Notes: generated by a model not told the origin, from the sequence alone. DNA of 50,103 nucleotides from Deltaproteobacteria bacterium UBA4427 (GCA_002390675.1 DGPZ01000085.1:15324-65426), one strand, 5' to 3'. Positions 17,673 through 26,996 are shown, counted from the stretch's first letter. Numbers and translations: made by a program.

Positions 17673-18319
17673 GTAACGATCATCGAGACGAAGAATGCCG
17701 TGACTCGGGAAAAGTGAATCGCAGAGAGTTTGTTAGGCGAAGCTCGCTGTACGGAGCAGGAGTGCTCGTCGGACTGAATACTCCTCGGCCGCTCGCGGCG
17801 GAAGCGGCGGCGAGAGATGCGACGCCAGTGATCCTGAACGCTACTGAATGGAAGACGCTCGAGGCCGTGACAGCGCGTATCATCCCAACGGATCACGAGC
17901 CCGGCGCTCTCGAAGCGAACTGCGTGAACTTCATAGACAAGGCGCTTGCGAACGAAGATGCCGCGGCCGTCCCACTCTACAAGGGTGGACTGGCCGTATT
18001 GGATGGCATCGCGAATACCCGTTTTGTCCGGCCCTTCGCGTCGCTCGACGAGGCGCAGCAGGATTCAATCTTGGCGGATATCGAAGCGGGTAGTGCCGCT
18101 GAATGGAGGATTGAAGAACAGCTTCCGTCGCCGGTCTTCTTCGAGACTTTACGCGTACACACGATCGTGGGGTTCTTGGCGGATCCCTCCTACGGTGGGA
18201 ATCGAGACTTCTCCGGTTGGCGCGTCGCGGGCTATCCGGGCCCGCGTCATCGCCGGGGCGGTTTTACGCCGGACCAGGTTGAGGGCAAGGCTCCGATCAT
18301 TCCTGTCTGGGAGCTCTAG
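17669..18319 (+). CDS. Gluconate 2-dehydrogenase subunit 3 family protein, Tat-exported
   Basis: This 216-residue small subunit carries a twin-arginine signal (NRREFVRRSS then a hydrophobic stretch) within its first 45 residues. The mature part has the family's LNATEWKTLEAVTARIIPTD opening and a late FLADPSYGGNRDFSGWRVAGYPG block. In characterised systems this subunit escorts the signal-less flavoprotein through the Tat pathway and stabilises it in the periplasm. It overlaps the GMC gene by four bases, which supports stoichiometric synthesis. The third, multihaem cytochrome subunit of the classical complex is absent, so electrons must pass to another carrier. Confidence 0.92.
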   Translation: MSNDHRDEECRDSGKVNRREFVRRSSLYGAGVLVGLNTPRPLAAEAAARDATPVILNATEWKTLEAVTARIIPTDHEPGALEANCVNFIDKALANEDAAAVPLYKGGLAVLDGIANTRFVRPFASLDEAQQDSILADIEAGSAAEWRIEEQLPSPVFFETLRVHTIVGFLADPSYGGNRDFSGWRVAGYPGPRHRRGGFTPDQVEGKAPIIPVWEL

Positions 18320-18492
18320 TCGGGCGCTGCGACACTCAGCACCCAATGAAAAGTGGACTCCAGCGCTCGTATCGCGTTTAGCCCCTCCCCAAGCCTGTTC
18401 TGTAAAGTTAGAGTTCCGGCCTTCGCCGAAGCGCCCAATCGCCGTCTGGCCCAATTGCGCGCTGGCCCGCTAATTGAATCAAGGATCCAATC

Positions 18493-19368
18493 ATGAACTT
18501 CGCCTATCACGCCACTATGTGTGACCCGTCCTTCTATCTTCCGCTGGCCATCGCCGCGGAAGAAGCGGGTTTCGACACCTTCACGCTTCCAGACAGCATT
18601 TGTTATCCCGAAAAGTCCGACAGCAAATACCCCTACAACGGCACTGGAGACCGTGAGTTTCTCGAAGGCGTTCCCTTCCTTGAGCCCTTCGTTGTTGTCC
18701 CTGCTATGGCCGCGGTCACTTCGAAGATTCGCTTCACGACATCGGTGATGAAGCTCGCGATTCGCCAGCCCGTCATTGTGGCGAAGCAGCTTTCGTCCGT
18801 CGCCTTTCTTACGAATAACCGGTTCGTCTTCGGTGTTGGGATCAGTCCCTGGCCTGATGACTTCGCAGCCTGCCAAATCCCCTGGGAGAAGCGCGGCAAG
18901 CGGATGGACGAGATGATGGACATCGTCCGCGGTCTTCTGACCGGTGAGTATTTCTCCTATGACGGAGAGATCTTTCAGATCGAGTCGATGCAGATCACGC
19001 CTGCACCTAGCAAGCCGGTTCCGATGTTAATTGGCGGGCATTCCAAGCCCGCCCTTAGGCGCGCCGCACTTCGCGCTGATGGATTCATTCATGCAGGAGG
19101 GACCTCCGATGAACTGAAAGCGCTGGTCGACGAAATCGATGGATACCGAAAAGAATACGGTCGCGATCATCTCCCCTTCGAATACCAGTCGATGGGAGCC
19201 GAAGCCTTCAGTCTGGACGGAGTGAAGAAGCTCGAGGACATCGGTGTGAGCGAGGCTGTTGTCGGATTCCGGAATGCCTATGACGGCACGCCGGATACCC
19301 AGACGCTGGACGAGAAAATCGGTCAGATAAACTGGTTCGCCGATACAATCATCCATAAGTCACGTTAG
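18493..19368 (+). CDS. Luciferase-like (LLM) oxidoreductase, probably F420-dependent
   Basis: This 291-residue TIM-barrel flavoprotein belongs to the luciferase-like superfamily. The opening lines up with the F420-dependent TIGR-type subfamily: an early LPLAIAAEEAGFDTFTLPD, a middle TSVMKLAIRQPVIVAKQ, and the phosphate-binding VFGVGISPWPDDF and PVPMLIGGHS segments. AAGGA sits seven bases before the ATG. It stands as a single gene 173 bases after the Tat small subunit. Enzymes of this kind reduce or oxidise C=C, C=O or C-O groups using FMN or the deazaflavin F420; F420 is the more likely by resemblance, but no F420 biosynthetic gene is in the window. Confidence 0.87.
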   Translation: MNFAYHATMCDPSFYLPLAIAAEEAGFDTFTLPDSICYPEKSDSKYPYNGTGDREFLEGVPFLEPFVVVPAMAAVTSKIRFTTSVMKLAIRQPVIVAKQLSSVAFLTNNRFVFGVGISPWPDDFAACQIPWEKRGKRMDEMMDIVRGLLTGEYFSYDGEIFQIESMQITPAPSKPVPMLIGGHSKPALRRAALRADGFIHAGGTSDELKALVDEIDGYRKEYGRDHLPFEYQSMGAEAFSLDGVKKLEDIGVSEAVVGFRNAYDGTPDTQTLDEKIGQINWFADTIIHKSR

Positions 19369-19475
19369 GCGGCCCCTTCGAGCGCGTGATAGATGCAGCG
19401 TCGCGAAGAGGGCTATCGCGGTTCAGGATTAGCTCTTAACTCCCTTATGGCCTTCATGGGCTGAAACGAGAACGT

Positions 19476-20387
19476 GTGTCTTCGAACCTCGAAAGGGCCA
19501 TAGCGGCGTTCCAAGACGACAACCTTGTTCAGTTCGTCGTGCCGATATTTTTGGCCGCCGTGGTGATCGAAGCCATTTGGTCTCGCTGGGGAGACAGAGG
19601 CCTCTATCACGGGCGAGACTTCGCGGCATCAATGTTCATGCTTCTTGGGTCGGTGCTCATTGAAATCGTTCCGAAGACACTCGCGATCGCCGCGATGTTT
19701 CAGATTCATGAATTGAGCCCACTGCGTGACGTCGTCGAGCGACAGCCCTGGGCTTGGGTGCTGCTCTTCGTTCTCGATGACTTCACTTATTACTGGTTCC
19801 ATCGCATGAATCATGAAGTCCGGTTCTTCTGGGCGGGCCACGTGAATCATCACTCTTCTACGTATATGAACTTCGGCACGGCGCTTCGTCAGGGCGTGGT
19901 GGAACGCGTATACAAACCTCTCTTCTGGCTTTGGCTCGCGGCGCTCGGGTTTGACCCTGCGATGATCCTTGTGATGATGGGGCTCAATCTGACCTATCAG
20001 TTTTGGACCCATACGGAAGCTGTTCGACGGCTTCCCAAGTGGTACGAGGCGGTCTTGAATACGCCCTCGCATCACCGTGTTCACCATGGATCGAACGTGC
20101 GCTATTTAGACAGAAATCACGGGGGCGTGCTGATCATTTGGGACAAACTCTTTGGCACTTTCAGCGCGGAGCTCGACGAAGAGTCTGTCGTGTATGGCCT
20201 AACGACAGATATTGGAAGCCATAATCCATGGCGAGTACTGACCCATGGCTATACCGAGATGGCGGCAGACATGCGCCGCAGCTCAAGCGTGGGAGAGCGG
20301 CTCCGCTATTTGTTGATGGCACCCGGATGGAGTCACGACGGTCCGGATAGGCGTGCCAAGGCTTTGCGGTCTGAGGCCGGTTTGTGA
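19476..20387 (+). CDS. Sterol desaturase / fatty acid hydroxylase superfamily membrane protein
   Basis: This 303-residue integral membrane di-iron enzyme introduces a hydroxyl group or double bond into a lipid. The histidine boxes are in order: HRMNH (HX3H), HVNHH (HX2HH) and HRVHH (HX2HH), with hydrophobic helices before and between them. The start is a GTG at 19476 with a weak GAGA signal upstream. Its last four bases overlap the GTG start of the kinase that follows. The sterol or carotenoid-like substrate is not fixed by sequence; bacterial members act on fatty acids, hopanoids, ornithine lipids and sterols. The coupled kinase makes a two-step hydroxylate-then-phosphorylate scheme conceivable, which is only inference. 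Confidence 0.9.
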   Translation: MSSNLERAIAAFQDDNLVQFVVPIFLAAVVIEAIWSRWGDRGLYHGRDFAASMFMLLGSVLIEIVPKTLAIAAMFQIHELSPLRDVVERQPWAWVLLFVLDDFTYYWFHRMNHEVRFFWAGHVNHHSSTYMNFGTALRQGVVERVYKPLFWLWLAALGFDPAMILVMMGLNLTYQFWTHTEAVRRLPKWYEAVLNTPSHHRVHHGSNVRYLDRNHGGVLIIWDKLFGTFSAELDEESVVYGLTTDIGSHNPWRVLTHGYTEMAADMRRSSSVGERLRYLLMAPGWSHDGPDRRAKALRSEAGL

Positions 20388-21457
20388 GCGACGAAGCGGG
20401 CGCGCTACCGCTGGATGTGACTGAGGCGTATCCCGCACTGGGTGATGGGTTCGCACGACGCGACGGCGAAGTAGGCCTCCTGCATGAGACGCATCATCTT
20501 CGCGCGGCTGACGGCCGTGAATACGTTCTTCAAAAAGTAAGTCCGGTCTTCGCGCCGGAGATCCACGACAATATCGAGCTCGTTTCACGTCATCTCATCA
20601 AGGGTGGGCTGGTTAGCTTTCTGCTCGAGCGTAACCGAGCGGATGAGCTCTATACGACGTCTGGATCGGGGGATCGCTGGCGACTCATGACCCGTCTTCC
20701 TGGTGTGAGCTTTCACCAGATTCAGACGGTGGCCCAGGCGGAGTCCGCAGGGCAGATCGTCGGTCGCTTTCATAGCGCGCTAGAAGATTTCACCGCGCCA
20801 CTGCAGCCGATGGGCATTCCTTTCCGGGAGACTGCACTCTATCGAGAGAATCTGAACCGAGCGCTGGGCAGATGTGCGGACCGAGTTCGGGGCAACGAGG
20901 TTGGGGCCGTCGCTCATCAGATCGACGAGCGTTTCGAAATGTTGGGAGCACCCTACGACGGGCGACAGCGCGTGATTCATGGCGACCTGAAGATTTCGAA
21001 TATTCTCTTCGAGGCGGCGGGGCAGGGCGAGGGCGCGCCCGATGTAGCGACGGCTTTGATCGACTTCGACACGTTGATGCGCGCACCTCTTTGGAGTGAG
21101 TGGGGTGACGCGTGGCGTTCATGGTGCAATCGTCGAGGAGAGGATGAACTCGGCGCACACTTTGACCTCGAGGTGTTCACCGCATCTCTGCGGGGATTCG
21201 TGACGGGGCTCGGATCTTCGGTGGCTTCGGATGAACGAGCATCGCTCGTCGATGCGACCGAACGGATCTCTCTTGAACTTGCAACACGCTACGCGACGGA
21301 TGCGCTCGAAGAATCCTATTTCGCATGGGACTCTGAACACTTTGACAGCGCCTATGCGCATAACATTCGGCGTGCTCGTGGGCAGCTCGCGCTTTTTGAG
21401 GCGGCGCGTGAGTGCCGTGCCGAGAGAGCTGAACTGATCGAGGCGATACTAGGCTAA
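20384..21457 (+). CDS. Phosphotransferase of the APH/choline-kinase-like family
   Basis: This 357-residue small-molecule kinase shows the Brenner motif VIHGDLKISNILF (HGDxxxxN) and the metal-binding LIDFDTL after it. Upstream, EYVLQKVSP can supply the ATP-binding Lys. The overall layout resembles the aminoglycoside phosphotransferase-like enzymes that sit beside nucleotide-sugar or lipid genes (VLQKVNxxxF-type), and differs from the ecdysteroid-kinase-like protein at 2485-3564. Translation starts at a GTG that overlaps the stop of the sterol-desaturase-like gene (GTGA), so the two products are made together. The substrate is unknown. Confidence 0.85.
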   Translation: MSDEAGALPLDVTEAYPALGDGFARRDGEVGLLHETHHLRAADGREYVLQKVSPVFAPEIHDNIELVSRHLIKGGLVSFLLERNRADELYTTSGSGDRWRLMTRLPGVSFHQIQTVAQAESAGQIVGRFHSALEDFTAPLQPMGIPFRETALYRENLNRALGRCADRVRGNEVGAVAHQIDERFEMLGAPYDGRQRVIHGDLKISNILFEAAGQGEGAPDVATALIDFDTLMRAPLWSEWGDAWRSWCNRRGEDELGAHFDLEVFTASLRGFVTGLGSSVASDERASLVDATERISLELATRYATDALEESYFAWDSEHFDSAYAHNIRRARGQLALFEAARECRAERAELIEAILG

Positions 21458-21584
21458 CCCATTGGCACGGGAGCACGGCCTTGTCTTGCGGGTGGCGCCT
21501 GCGGGGCCGCGCCGGTCGAGGAATGGCCTCTACGACTGCGGAATTCGGGGCTCGATCGGAGTCTCGGTCATGGTTTGGATCGTG

Positions 21585-21779
21585 ATCGATCTCTTCGCGT
21601 AGGTGCGTTCGTGATGCCGTGATGACTTCTTTGAGCGAGAGCGGTTTCTTCTGTGCGCTATGGTCGCGTCCGAAGTACAGCATGCTTTTCACGATATGAT
21701 TGCGGTGAGCAACACCGCGGTGGATGCTCGCAACGGCCTCCATGCGGGCATCTGCGTCCGCGTCAGAAATCTCGATCAT
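21585..21779 (-). pseudogene. Possible decayed sensor histidine kinase fragment
   Basis: The 396 bases between the kinase and the AsmA-like gene (21458-21853) hold no intact gene. On the minus strand an open stretch starting near the ATG at 21779 reads ARMEAVASIHRGVAH, like the first helix of a HisKA dimerisation domain with its phospho-accepting His. It is followed after only a few residues by SMLYFGRDHSAQKKPLSLKE, like the end of the second helix and the linker. In a working kinase about 50 residues lie between these parts, and no ATPase domain follows. An internally deleted, dead fragment is my reading. Chance likeness remains possible. Confidence 0.28.
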
Positions 21780-21853
21780 CGACGTGCCTACCCCTGCGAG
21801 TTTTGGAACACGTCGGAGTCGAGGCGCGTCCAACGCGCTCAAACGGGGGCATC

Positions 21854-23629
21854 ATGAAAAAGGCTTTACTCATTTTCGCGGGACTACTCGTCCTGCTGGT
21901 CATCGTCGCGTTCGTCGCGATTTCGAACGTCAACGGCTACCTCGCTGAGAATCGAGAGACTCTCGCAGGACTCGCGAGTGATGCGGCCGGCCGGAAGGTT
22001 TCCTTCGATAAGGCTGAGGTTGCCTTCTCGAGCGGGCTTGCAGTTCGCGTCGCGGGCCTTCGGGTCGCGGAGGATCCCGCCTTCGGCAAAGCTGATTTTC
22101 TGCGTCTCGACGATGCCTATGTCGGGGTAAAGGTTCTCCCTGCGCTCTCTGGGCGGATCGAAGTGAGCGGGATCCGTCTTGAAGCACCGACGATTCGAGT
22201 GATTCAGACGCAGCGAGGCTTCAACTTCTCGACGCTAGGCGGCGACGAGGCCTCAGATGATGCGCCACAAGGGGACGTGGAAGAGGCGGCGCCTCTCGCA
22301 GTGGCGATTGCAGTACTCAAGATCCAGGCCGGCACGATCATGTTTGAGGACCGCACATCGAAGGAAGGGCTCTCGCTTGTGCTTGAGGATGTCGAAACTT
22401 CGGGCACTGACCTGAGTCTCGATGGACCGATCGCCCTCGAATTTGAAACGCGAATTCGTTCCACGAAAGCTACGGACAAGGGGCTAGAAAGCTATCTGTC
22501 CGGCGGTGTTGCCATTGAGAGTCTTGCGACAATGGCCGGAACGGCTGGCCTTCGGAGCCCCCTATTACATCCTGCAATTTTCGGCGTGCGGCTGGAAGAG
22601 GGCGATGTGGTCGAAGGGCTGGATAATTTACGAATCGACGTGATCTTGCCGCCGAATACCGGGAACTCGGGTTATTCGGTCAATATCCGCTCGAGCGATG
22701 CTCGGCTATCCGGGTTCGATCTCAACGAGATTGCGATCGATCTCTTATACAGGGATGCACCAAGAGGCGCGGAGGTCACGCTTGACCAGGTGGCGCTGGG
22801 TTTAGCGGGAGGACGAATCGATCTTTCCGGTGACATGGTGTTAGGCGAACCCGGCGCTTCGCCTTTCAACTTAAAGACCCGGCTCAAGGATTTGGATTCC
22901 GGCGAGTTGGCTTCGATCCTTCTAGGGGTCCCTGCCGGCGCATTGTCGGGAACACTCGGGGGGAATATCGATCTCGCCGGAGACAGTCTTGAATGGGAGA
23001 CGCTTAAAAAGAGTCTCGCCGGAAGTCTGAAGCTTGACGTGGGCGACGGTGCCCTCGAGCAGGTCAATATTCTCAAGTCACTCGTCGGTCGACTGACAAA
23101 GGATCCGGGGTTGGGACAGCTGGCGGCGACCTCGATTAGAGACGTCATTCCCGGCGCGCTTTCGGGAGATCGTACGCCCTTTGAAGGCATTGAAATGGCG
23201 CTCGAAATCCTGAACGGCGCTGTTCATGCGAGAGACTTGCGCGTGGCGGCTGGGGACTTCGCGATCGACGCGATTGGAAGTGTTCGTCTCGACGGCGCGG
23301 TGAACGCGGACGGTAAGATTCTTTTCTCGGAAGATCTTTCGCAGAAAATTTTGGCGCAGGTAGACGGTCTTGGAGCCTTGCTAGGAGACGGAAAGCAGAT
23401 TGCTTTGCCACTTCATTTCGGAGGGACCGCGGGCTCTCCAAGCATCACACCGGACCTTCGTGCTCTGAGCAGTGCGGCAAAGCAGAAACTCAAGAATCGC
23501 GCCGCTAAAGAGCTAGGGGACGCGATTTTTGGGAAGCGAAAGGCCGACGATGGGGCGCAGCAGAATTCGGATCGAGATTCCGCCGAAGGGCTGATTAGGG
23601 AAGGACTCGGTCGTTTCCTGGGTCGTTAG
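21854..23629 (+). CDS. AsmA-family inner-membrane-anchored protein
   Basis: This 591-residue protein starts with a short basic tip and one membrane helix (about residues 4-28), followed by a long beta-rich repetitive region. The early ENRETLAGLASDAAGRKVSF and the late part with GTLGGNIDLAGD and FHFGGTAGSPSITPDL-like wording are typical of AsmA/YhdP-type proteins. These are now thought to bridge the periplasm and help lipid traffic to the outer membrane. The ATG at 21854 begins the signal anchor; an open extension upstream lacks coding character. It is a single-gene unit, tail to tail with a P450 gene and overlapping it by four bases. The presence of an AsmA protein implies a two-membrane cell. 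Confidence 0.88.
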   Translation: MKKALLIFAGLLVLLVIVAFVAISNVNGYLAENRETLAGLASDAAGRKVSFDKAEVAFSSGLAVRVAGLRVAEDPAFGKADFLRLDDAYVGVKVLPALSGRIEVSGIRLEAPTIRVIQTQRGFNFSTLGGDEASDDAPQGDVEEAAPLAVAIAVLKIQAGTIMFEDRTSKEGLSLVLEDVETSGTDLSLDGPIALEFETRIRSTKATDKGLESYLSGGVAIESLATMAGTAGLRSPLLHPAIFGVRLEEGDVVEGLDNLRIDVILPPNTGNSGYSVNIRSSDARLSGFDLNEIAIDLLYRDAPRGAEVTLDQVALGLAGGRIDLSGDMVLGEPGASPFNLKTRLKDLDSGELASILLGVPAGALSGTLGGNIDLAGDSLEWETLKKSLAGSLKLDVGDGALEQVNILKSLVGRLTKDPGLGQLAATSIRDVIPGALSGDRTPFEGIEMALEILNGAVHARDLRVAAGDFAIDAIGSVRLDGAVNADGKILFSEDLSQKILAQVDGLGALLGDGKQIALPLHFGGTAGSPSITPDLRALSSAAKQKLKNRAAKELGDAIFGKRKADDGAQQNSDRDSAEGLIREGLGRFLGR

Positions 23630-24897
23630 CTTCCAGCGCGAGTGACTTCAAGATCGAGCTTGTCCAAACGACGAATGAAGATGCTATTCGCGTATTGCAG
23701 ATAGGGGGTCGTCTCATCGCCCGCCTCGTTGGTACGTGGCTGAAGCAGGCTGGTTTGGGCGAGGGTCTCTTCGATAAGAACGCGGGCTTCGAGCCGGGCG
23801 AGGGGGGCGCCAATGCAGAAGTGCATGCCTCTACCGAATCCCATGTGCTTCTTCGGATGTTTCCGGTCGAGCAGGAGTGCATCCGGGGTTTTGTGCTGTG
23901 CTGCGTCACGATTGGCTGATGCCCATAGCAACATGAGGCGGTCACCCGGGACAAGATCGTAGCCGCCGAGGCTGCATTCTTGGCGGACCGATCGGTAGTG
24001 GAAATTGAAGGGCGAGTCGAGCCGGAGGACTTCTTCGAGGAAGCGAGGGATGAGAGCAGCGTCGGAGCGAAGCCGCTCCGCAAGTTCAGGGTCTTCGGCA
24101 AGGCGCCGCATAGCTGACCCGAGGAGTGCCGCTGTGGATTCGCCGCCGGCGCCAAACATCACGATTGCTATGCCGATGGCCTCCTGGCGCTCGATCTTGC
24201 AGGCTCTGACACCAAGGGCGAGCGCATGGAGAAGTGGTGCATCGGGAGCATCGCTCGGTGCTTCTGAGGCCCGGTCGAAATGTTCTCCGAGGTACAACGC
24301 CATGGCCGAAGTTTCTCTTGCGAGGAAGCCGAGCCGCTCGGCATCTGCCTCACCGGCCAATATATCTCCGCCCATCATGGCCCAAACGCGAAATCGATCG
24401 ACGTCGGTTTCCGGGAGGCCCAATAGGTTTGCAATTGCGAGCGCAGGGACTCGCTCCGCGATCGGAACGCAATCGCCGCCACCTTGGGCGATCCACGGGG
24501 ACAAAGCTTCGCGTGTCCAGGCGCGAAGGAGCGGCTCCATTTTTGCGATTCGCCGCGCATCTAGCCGGGGTTGAGAGATTTTTCTATGGACCGCATGATC
24601 GGGGTCGTCGGCCGTCGCGATTACGTGACTCCCACCGACGGCGCTGAGGTCGAAGACGGATGGATCGCCATCTTCGCCACGGAAGAGGACGCCTGTTAGG
24701 TTGGCGGAGAAGTCCGCCTCCCGGCCTAGAGCCTCGTCGACTAATTCCCAGTTCGCGACCGCGTGGACACCGGATTCGCCGATGCGTGCAATCGGGTGCT
24801 CATTTCGGAGTCGAGCGTAGAGTGAGTAAGGATCGTCGATACATGCCCGGGACATGATTTCGTCTTGGGTAACAGAGTAGAGTGGTGCGCGTCCCAT
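23626..24897 (-). CDS. Cytochrome P450 (first of three)
   Basis: This soluble bacterial-type P450 has 423 residues. The haem-binding loop is GFGRGMHFCIGAPLARLEA with the axial Cys. The K-helix ExxR is in EEVLR, and the meander PDALLLDR-type block lies between them. The I-helix reads GAGGESTAALL, so Ser stands where most P450s have the conserved Thr after the acid. The start at 24897 lies seven bases after the stop of the GMC oxidoreductase gene, with AAGGAG overlapping the end of that gene, so the two form an operon. Redox partners are not encoded nearby. Substrate unknown; the neighbourhood favours a terpenoid, steroid or fatty acid. Confidence 0.95.
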   Translation of the reverse strand: MGRAPLYSVTQDEIMSRACIDDPYSLYARLRNEHPIARIGESGVHAVANWELVDEALGREADFSANLTGVLFRGEDGDPSVFDLSAVGGSHVIATADDPDHAVHRKISQPRLDARRIAKMEPLLRAWTREALSPWIAQGGGDCVPIAERVPALAIANLLGLPETDVDRFRVWAMMGGDILAGEADAERLGFLARETSAMALYLGEHFDRASEAPSDAPDAPLLHALALGVRACKIERQEAIGIAIVMFGAGGESTAALLGSAMRRLAEDPELAERLRSDAALIPRFLEEVLRLDSPFNFHYRSVRQECSLGGYDLVPGDRLMLLWASANRDAAQHKTPDALLLDRKHPKKHMGFGRGMHFCIGAPLARLEARVLIEETLAQTSLLQPRTNEAGDETTPYLQYANSIFIRRLDKLDLEVTRAGS

Positions 24898-24904
24898 GCG
24901 AATT

Positions 24905-26368
24905 TCAGCTCCTTAGTTGGTCGGCGGCTCGCTCGGCGAGAGCGGCGATGACGATATGCGTATTGCTCCGAGTGACCCGGGGAATGGTGGATCCGTCGAT
25001 TACGTAAAGCCCCTCCGTACCGCGCACGCGGAGATCGAGGTCGAGAGGAGCGTCTTCTCCCTCACCCATACGGCACGTTCCTACACCGTGATAGAACGCG
25101 CCGTGATTTGCGGCAATCCAGGCATCGACTTCCGAGTCGCTCCTCGCGCCCGCGGCATTGAGCGCAGCCGGGTCACCTGAGATTTTCGCGATATCTAGAA
25201 TCCGCAGAGCTAGGCGGTAGCCCGAGCGAAGTCTTTCCGTGTTTCGCGGATCCGCTGGGAACTTCCAATCGAATTCTCCGCGTTCGTTCGGGTCGCTACT
25301 CCGAGCGGCGATTCTTGACTCCCCAAACGGCTGCTGTAGCGAAATGCTCAGGTTGAGTTGGTACTCGCTCTTTCCGATGCGTTCGCACCAGGGGGTGATC
25401 TGGAGGTCGTTCTCAAAGGGGGAGTCCGGCGCCGTCGCCCGCGCGAGGACTTGGATCCCCTGACTTCCAGGTCGTCCGACGGGATTCGCGATCGGCGTGG
25501 AAAGTTGGATGACCATATGGTCGGTCCAGTGAGCGCCTACGCCGGGAAGGTCCACGCGTGGCTCGATGGACTTGGAATGAAGTGCGCTCGCTGGGCCGAT
25601 GCCCGATCGCCACAGGAGAAGGGGCGTATGCAGCACGCCCGCCGCGACGATGACTCGGTTGGCTACGATCGTGTCGCCGTTTACGAGGCTCGCGCCGATG
25701 GCTCTCTCGCCGTCGAATAGGATCTTTGCAACTTGTGATTCGCCGCGAATTGCCAAGTTAGGGCGGCCCAGCGCCGGGAAAAGGTGCGTGAGTGGGGCGG
25801 CCAATCGGCGGCTCCCGTCGCGGTTCATTGGGATCGCTCCGACGCCCGTGGTGTTAGGGGCGTTGTGGTCCGCGCAGGAGGTAAGGCCGGCGGCCGTGCA
25901 GGCTTCTACGAAAGATGCATAGGCCGGGTCCCATTCCGATTCGGGCGCTCGCTGAATTGGAATCGGTCCCGAATCTCCGTGGTAGGGAGCATCCCCGAAA
26001 TCAGCGTCATTTTCGACATGGCAGAACCAGGGGAGCATCTCGTCCCAGCCCCAACCCTTGGGCCAGTTGGCGAGATCAGAAGGCTCGGCACGCATAGCGA
26101 CACCGCCATTGATGCTGGAGGAACCGCCTACGCCTCGGCCGCGTAAATAGGGGAGGGTGCGTCCGTCGCTGGACTGAACTTCCTCTCCCCACTCGATCGG
26201 CCAAGCGTAGCCACGTCCGAGAAACTCAACCTGTTCCGGAAGTGCGTCGGGGTCGAGCGTCGGGCCCGCTTCGAGCAGAAGCACGTTTTGATTGGGATCT
26301 TCAGAAAGCCGCGCGGCGAGTACACAGCCGGCGGAGCCAGCACCGATGATCAAAGTGTCCCAGGTCAT
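24905..26368 (-). CDS. GMC oxidoreductase, choline-dehydrogenase-like
   Basis: This 487-residue FAD enzyme oxidises an alcohol. The dinucleotide motif is IIGAGSAGCVLAARLSEDP at the N-terminus, and the GMC signature GRGVGGSSSINGGVAMR follows at about residue 85. The C-terminal HGVGTCRMG and STIPRVTRSNTHIVIAALAE carry the catalytic His and Asn. I took the ATG at 26368 because AAGGA lies six bases before it; the open frame 14 codons upstream is not supported. It is followed at once by the P450 gene. A P450-made hydroxyl oxidised by this enzyme is a reasonable pairing. It differs from the GMC protein at 16008, which has a separate export subunit. Confidence 0.93.
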   Translation of the reverse strand: MTWDTLIIGAGSAGCVLAARLSEDPNQNVLLLEAGPTLDPDALPEQVEFLGRGYAWPIEWGEEVQSSDGRTLPYLRGRGVGGSSSINGGVAMRAEPSDLANWPKGWGWDEMLPWFCHVENDADFGDAPYHGDSGPIPIQRAPESEWDPAYASFVEACTAAGLTSCADHNAPNTTGVGAIPMNRDGSRRLAAPLTHLFPALGRPNLAIRGESQVAKILFDGERAIGASLVNGDTIVANRVIVAAGVLHTPLLLWRSGIGPASALHSKSIEPRVDLPGVGAHWTDHMVIQLSTPIANPVGRPGSQGIQVLARATAPDSPFENDLQITPWCERIGKSEYQLNLSISLQQPFGESRIAARSSDPNERGEFDWKFPADPRNTERLRSGYRLALRILDIAKISGDPAALNAAGARSDSEVDAWIAANHGAFYHGVGTCRMGEGEDAPLDLDLRVRGTEGLYVIDGSTIPRVTRSNTHIVIAALAERAADQLRS

Positions 26369-26468
26369 GTCACATCCTTGCGAGTGTAGATTGAGCTCGG
26401 TTTTCAGCATAACAAAGACAGGAGGATGCGATCCGCGGGTCTCCTGCCTCGATCGATTCGTTGGATGG

Positions 26469-26996
26469 CTAGGCGCGTGTCTCTAGGTTGTCTACGCGAC
26501 TCCCCAGCCGCTCTCCCATGTACTCGATCAACTCGATTACATAGCCGTCGGGATCGCGGCAGCACACCACGGATTCGACCCCCGTTACGGGGTCTGGGTC
26601 GCGTGGAGCTGCTAAGAAGTCGAAACCTTCTTGGGACAACTCCTGATAGGCTGCGCGAAGGTTCTTCGTGCGAAGAGCCATGATGCGAGGGACGCGTTCG
26701 GGGGACGGCGAGGTATCGGGATTCGTCCATTTGGGTTCGAGCCATTCGATTAGGTCGAGCCGCGTGTGATGTTCGCTTTCACCGAGGGCGAGGAGTGCGC
26801 CGCGGCCTTGAGCGACCCGCATTCCAAAATTCTCACCGACATAGGTGGGCCAGACGACATCGCGGTTGTCGCGCAACACCCGAAAGCCGAGGCGCGTATA
26901 AAACGCGAGGGATCGCTCGAAATTCGTCGCGTTCACGACGAAGTGGAAAAGAGATTCGACGCTCCAGGAACCTGCGGTCTTCGTTTCGTCGCTCAT
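26469..26996 (-). CDS. VOC-family (glyoxalase/dioxygenase-fold) protein
   Basis: This 175-residue protein has the paired beta-alpha-beta-beta-beta units of the vicinal oxygen chelate fold. The first half opens with FHFVVNATNFERSLAFYTRL, where His would be a metal ligand. The second half ends with CRDPDGYVIELIEY, where the Glu is the usual ligand. GAGGAAA stands just upstream of the ATG. It lies 100 bases before the GMC-P450 pair on the same strand and is divergent from a luciferase-like gene. The family covers lyases, isomerases, dioxygenases and resistance proteins; which reaction applies is not visible. Confidence 0.85.
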   Translation of the reverse strand: MSDETKTAGSWSVESLFHFVVNATNFERSLAFYTRLGFRVLRDNRDVVWPTYVGENFGMRVAQGRGALLALGESEHHTRLDLIEWLEPKWTNPDTSPSPERVPRIMALRTKNLRAAYQELSQEGFDFLAAPRDPDPVTGVESVVCCRDPDGYVIELIEYMGERLGSRVDNLETRA

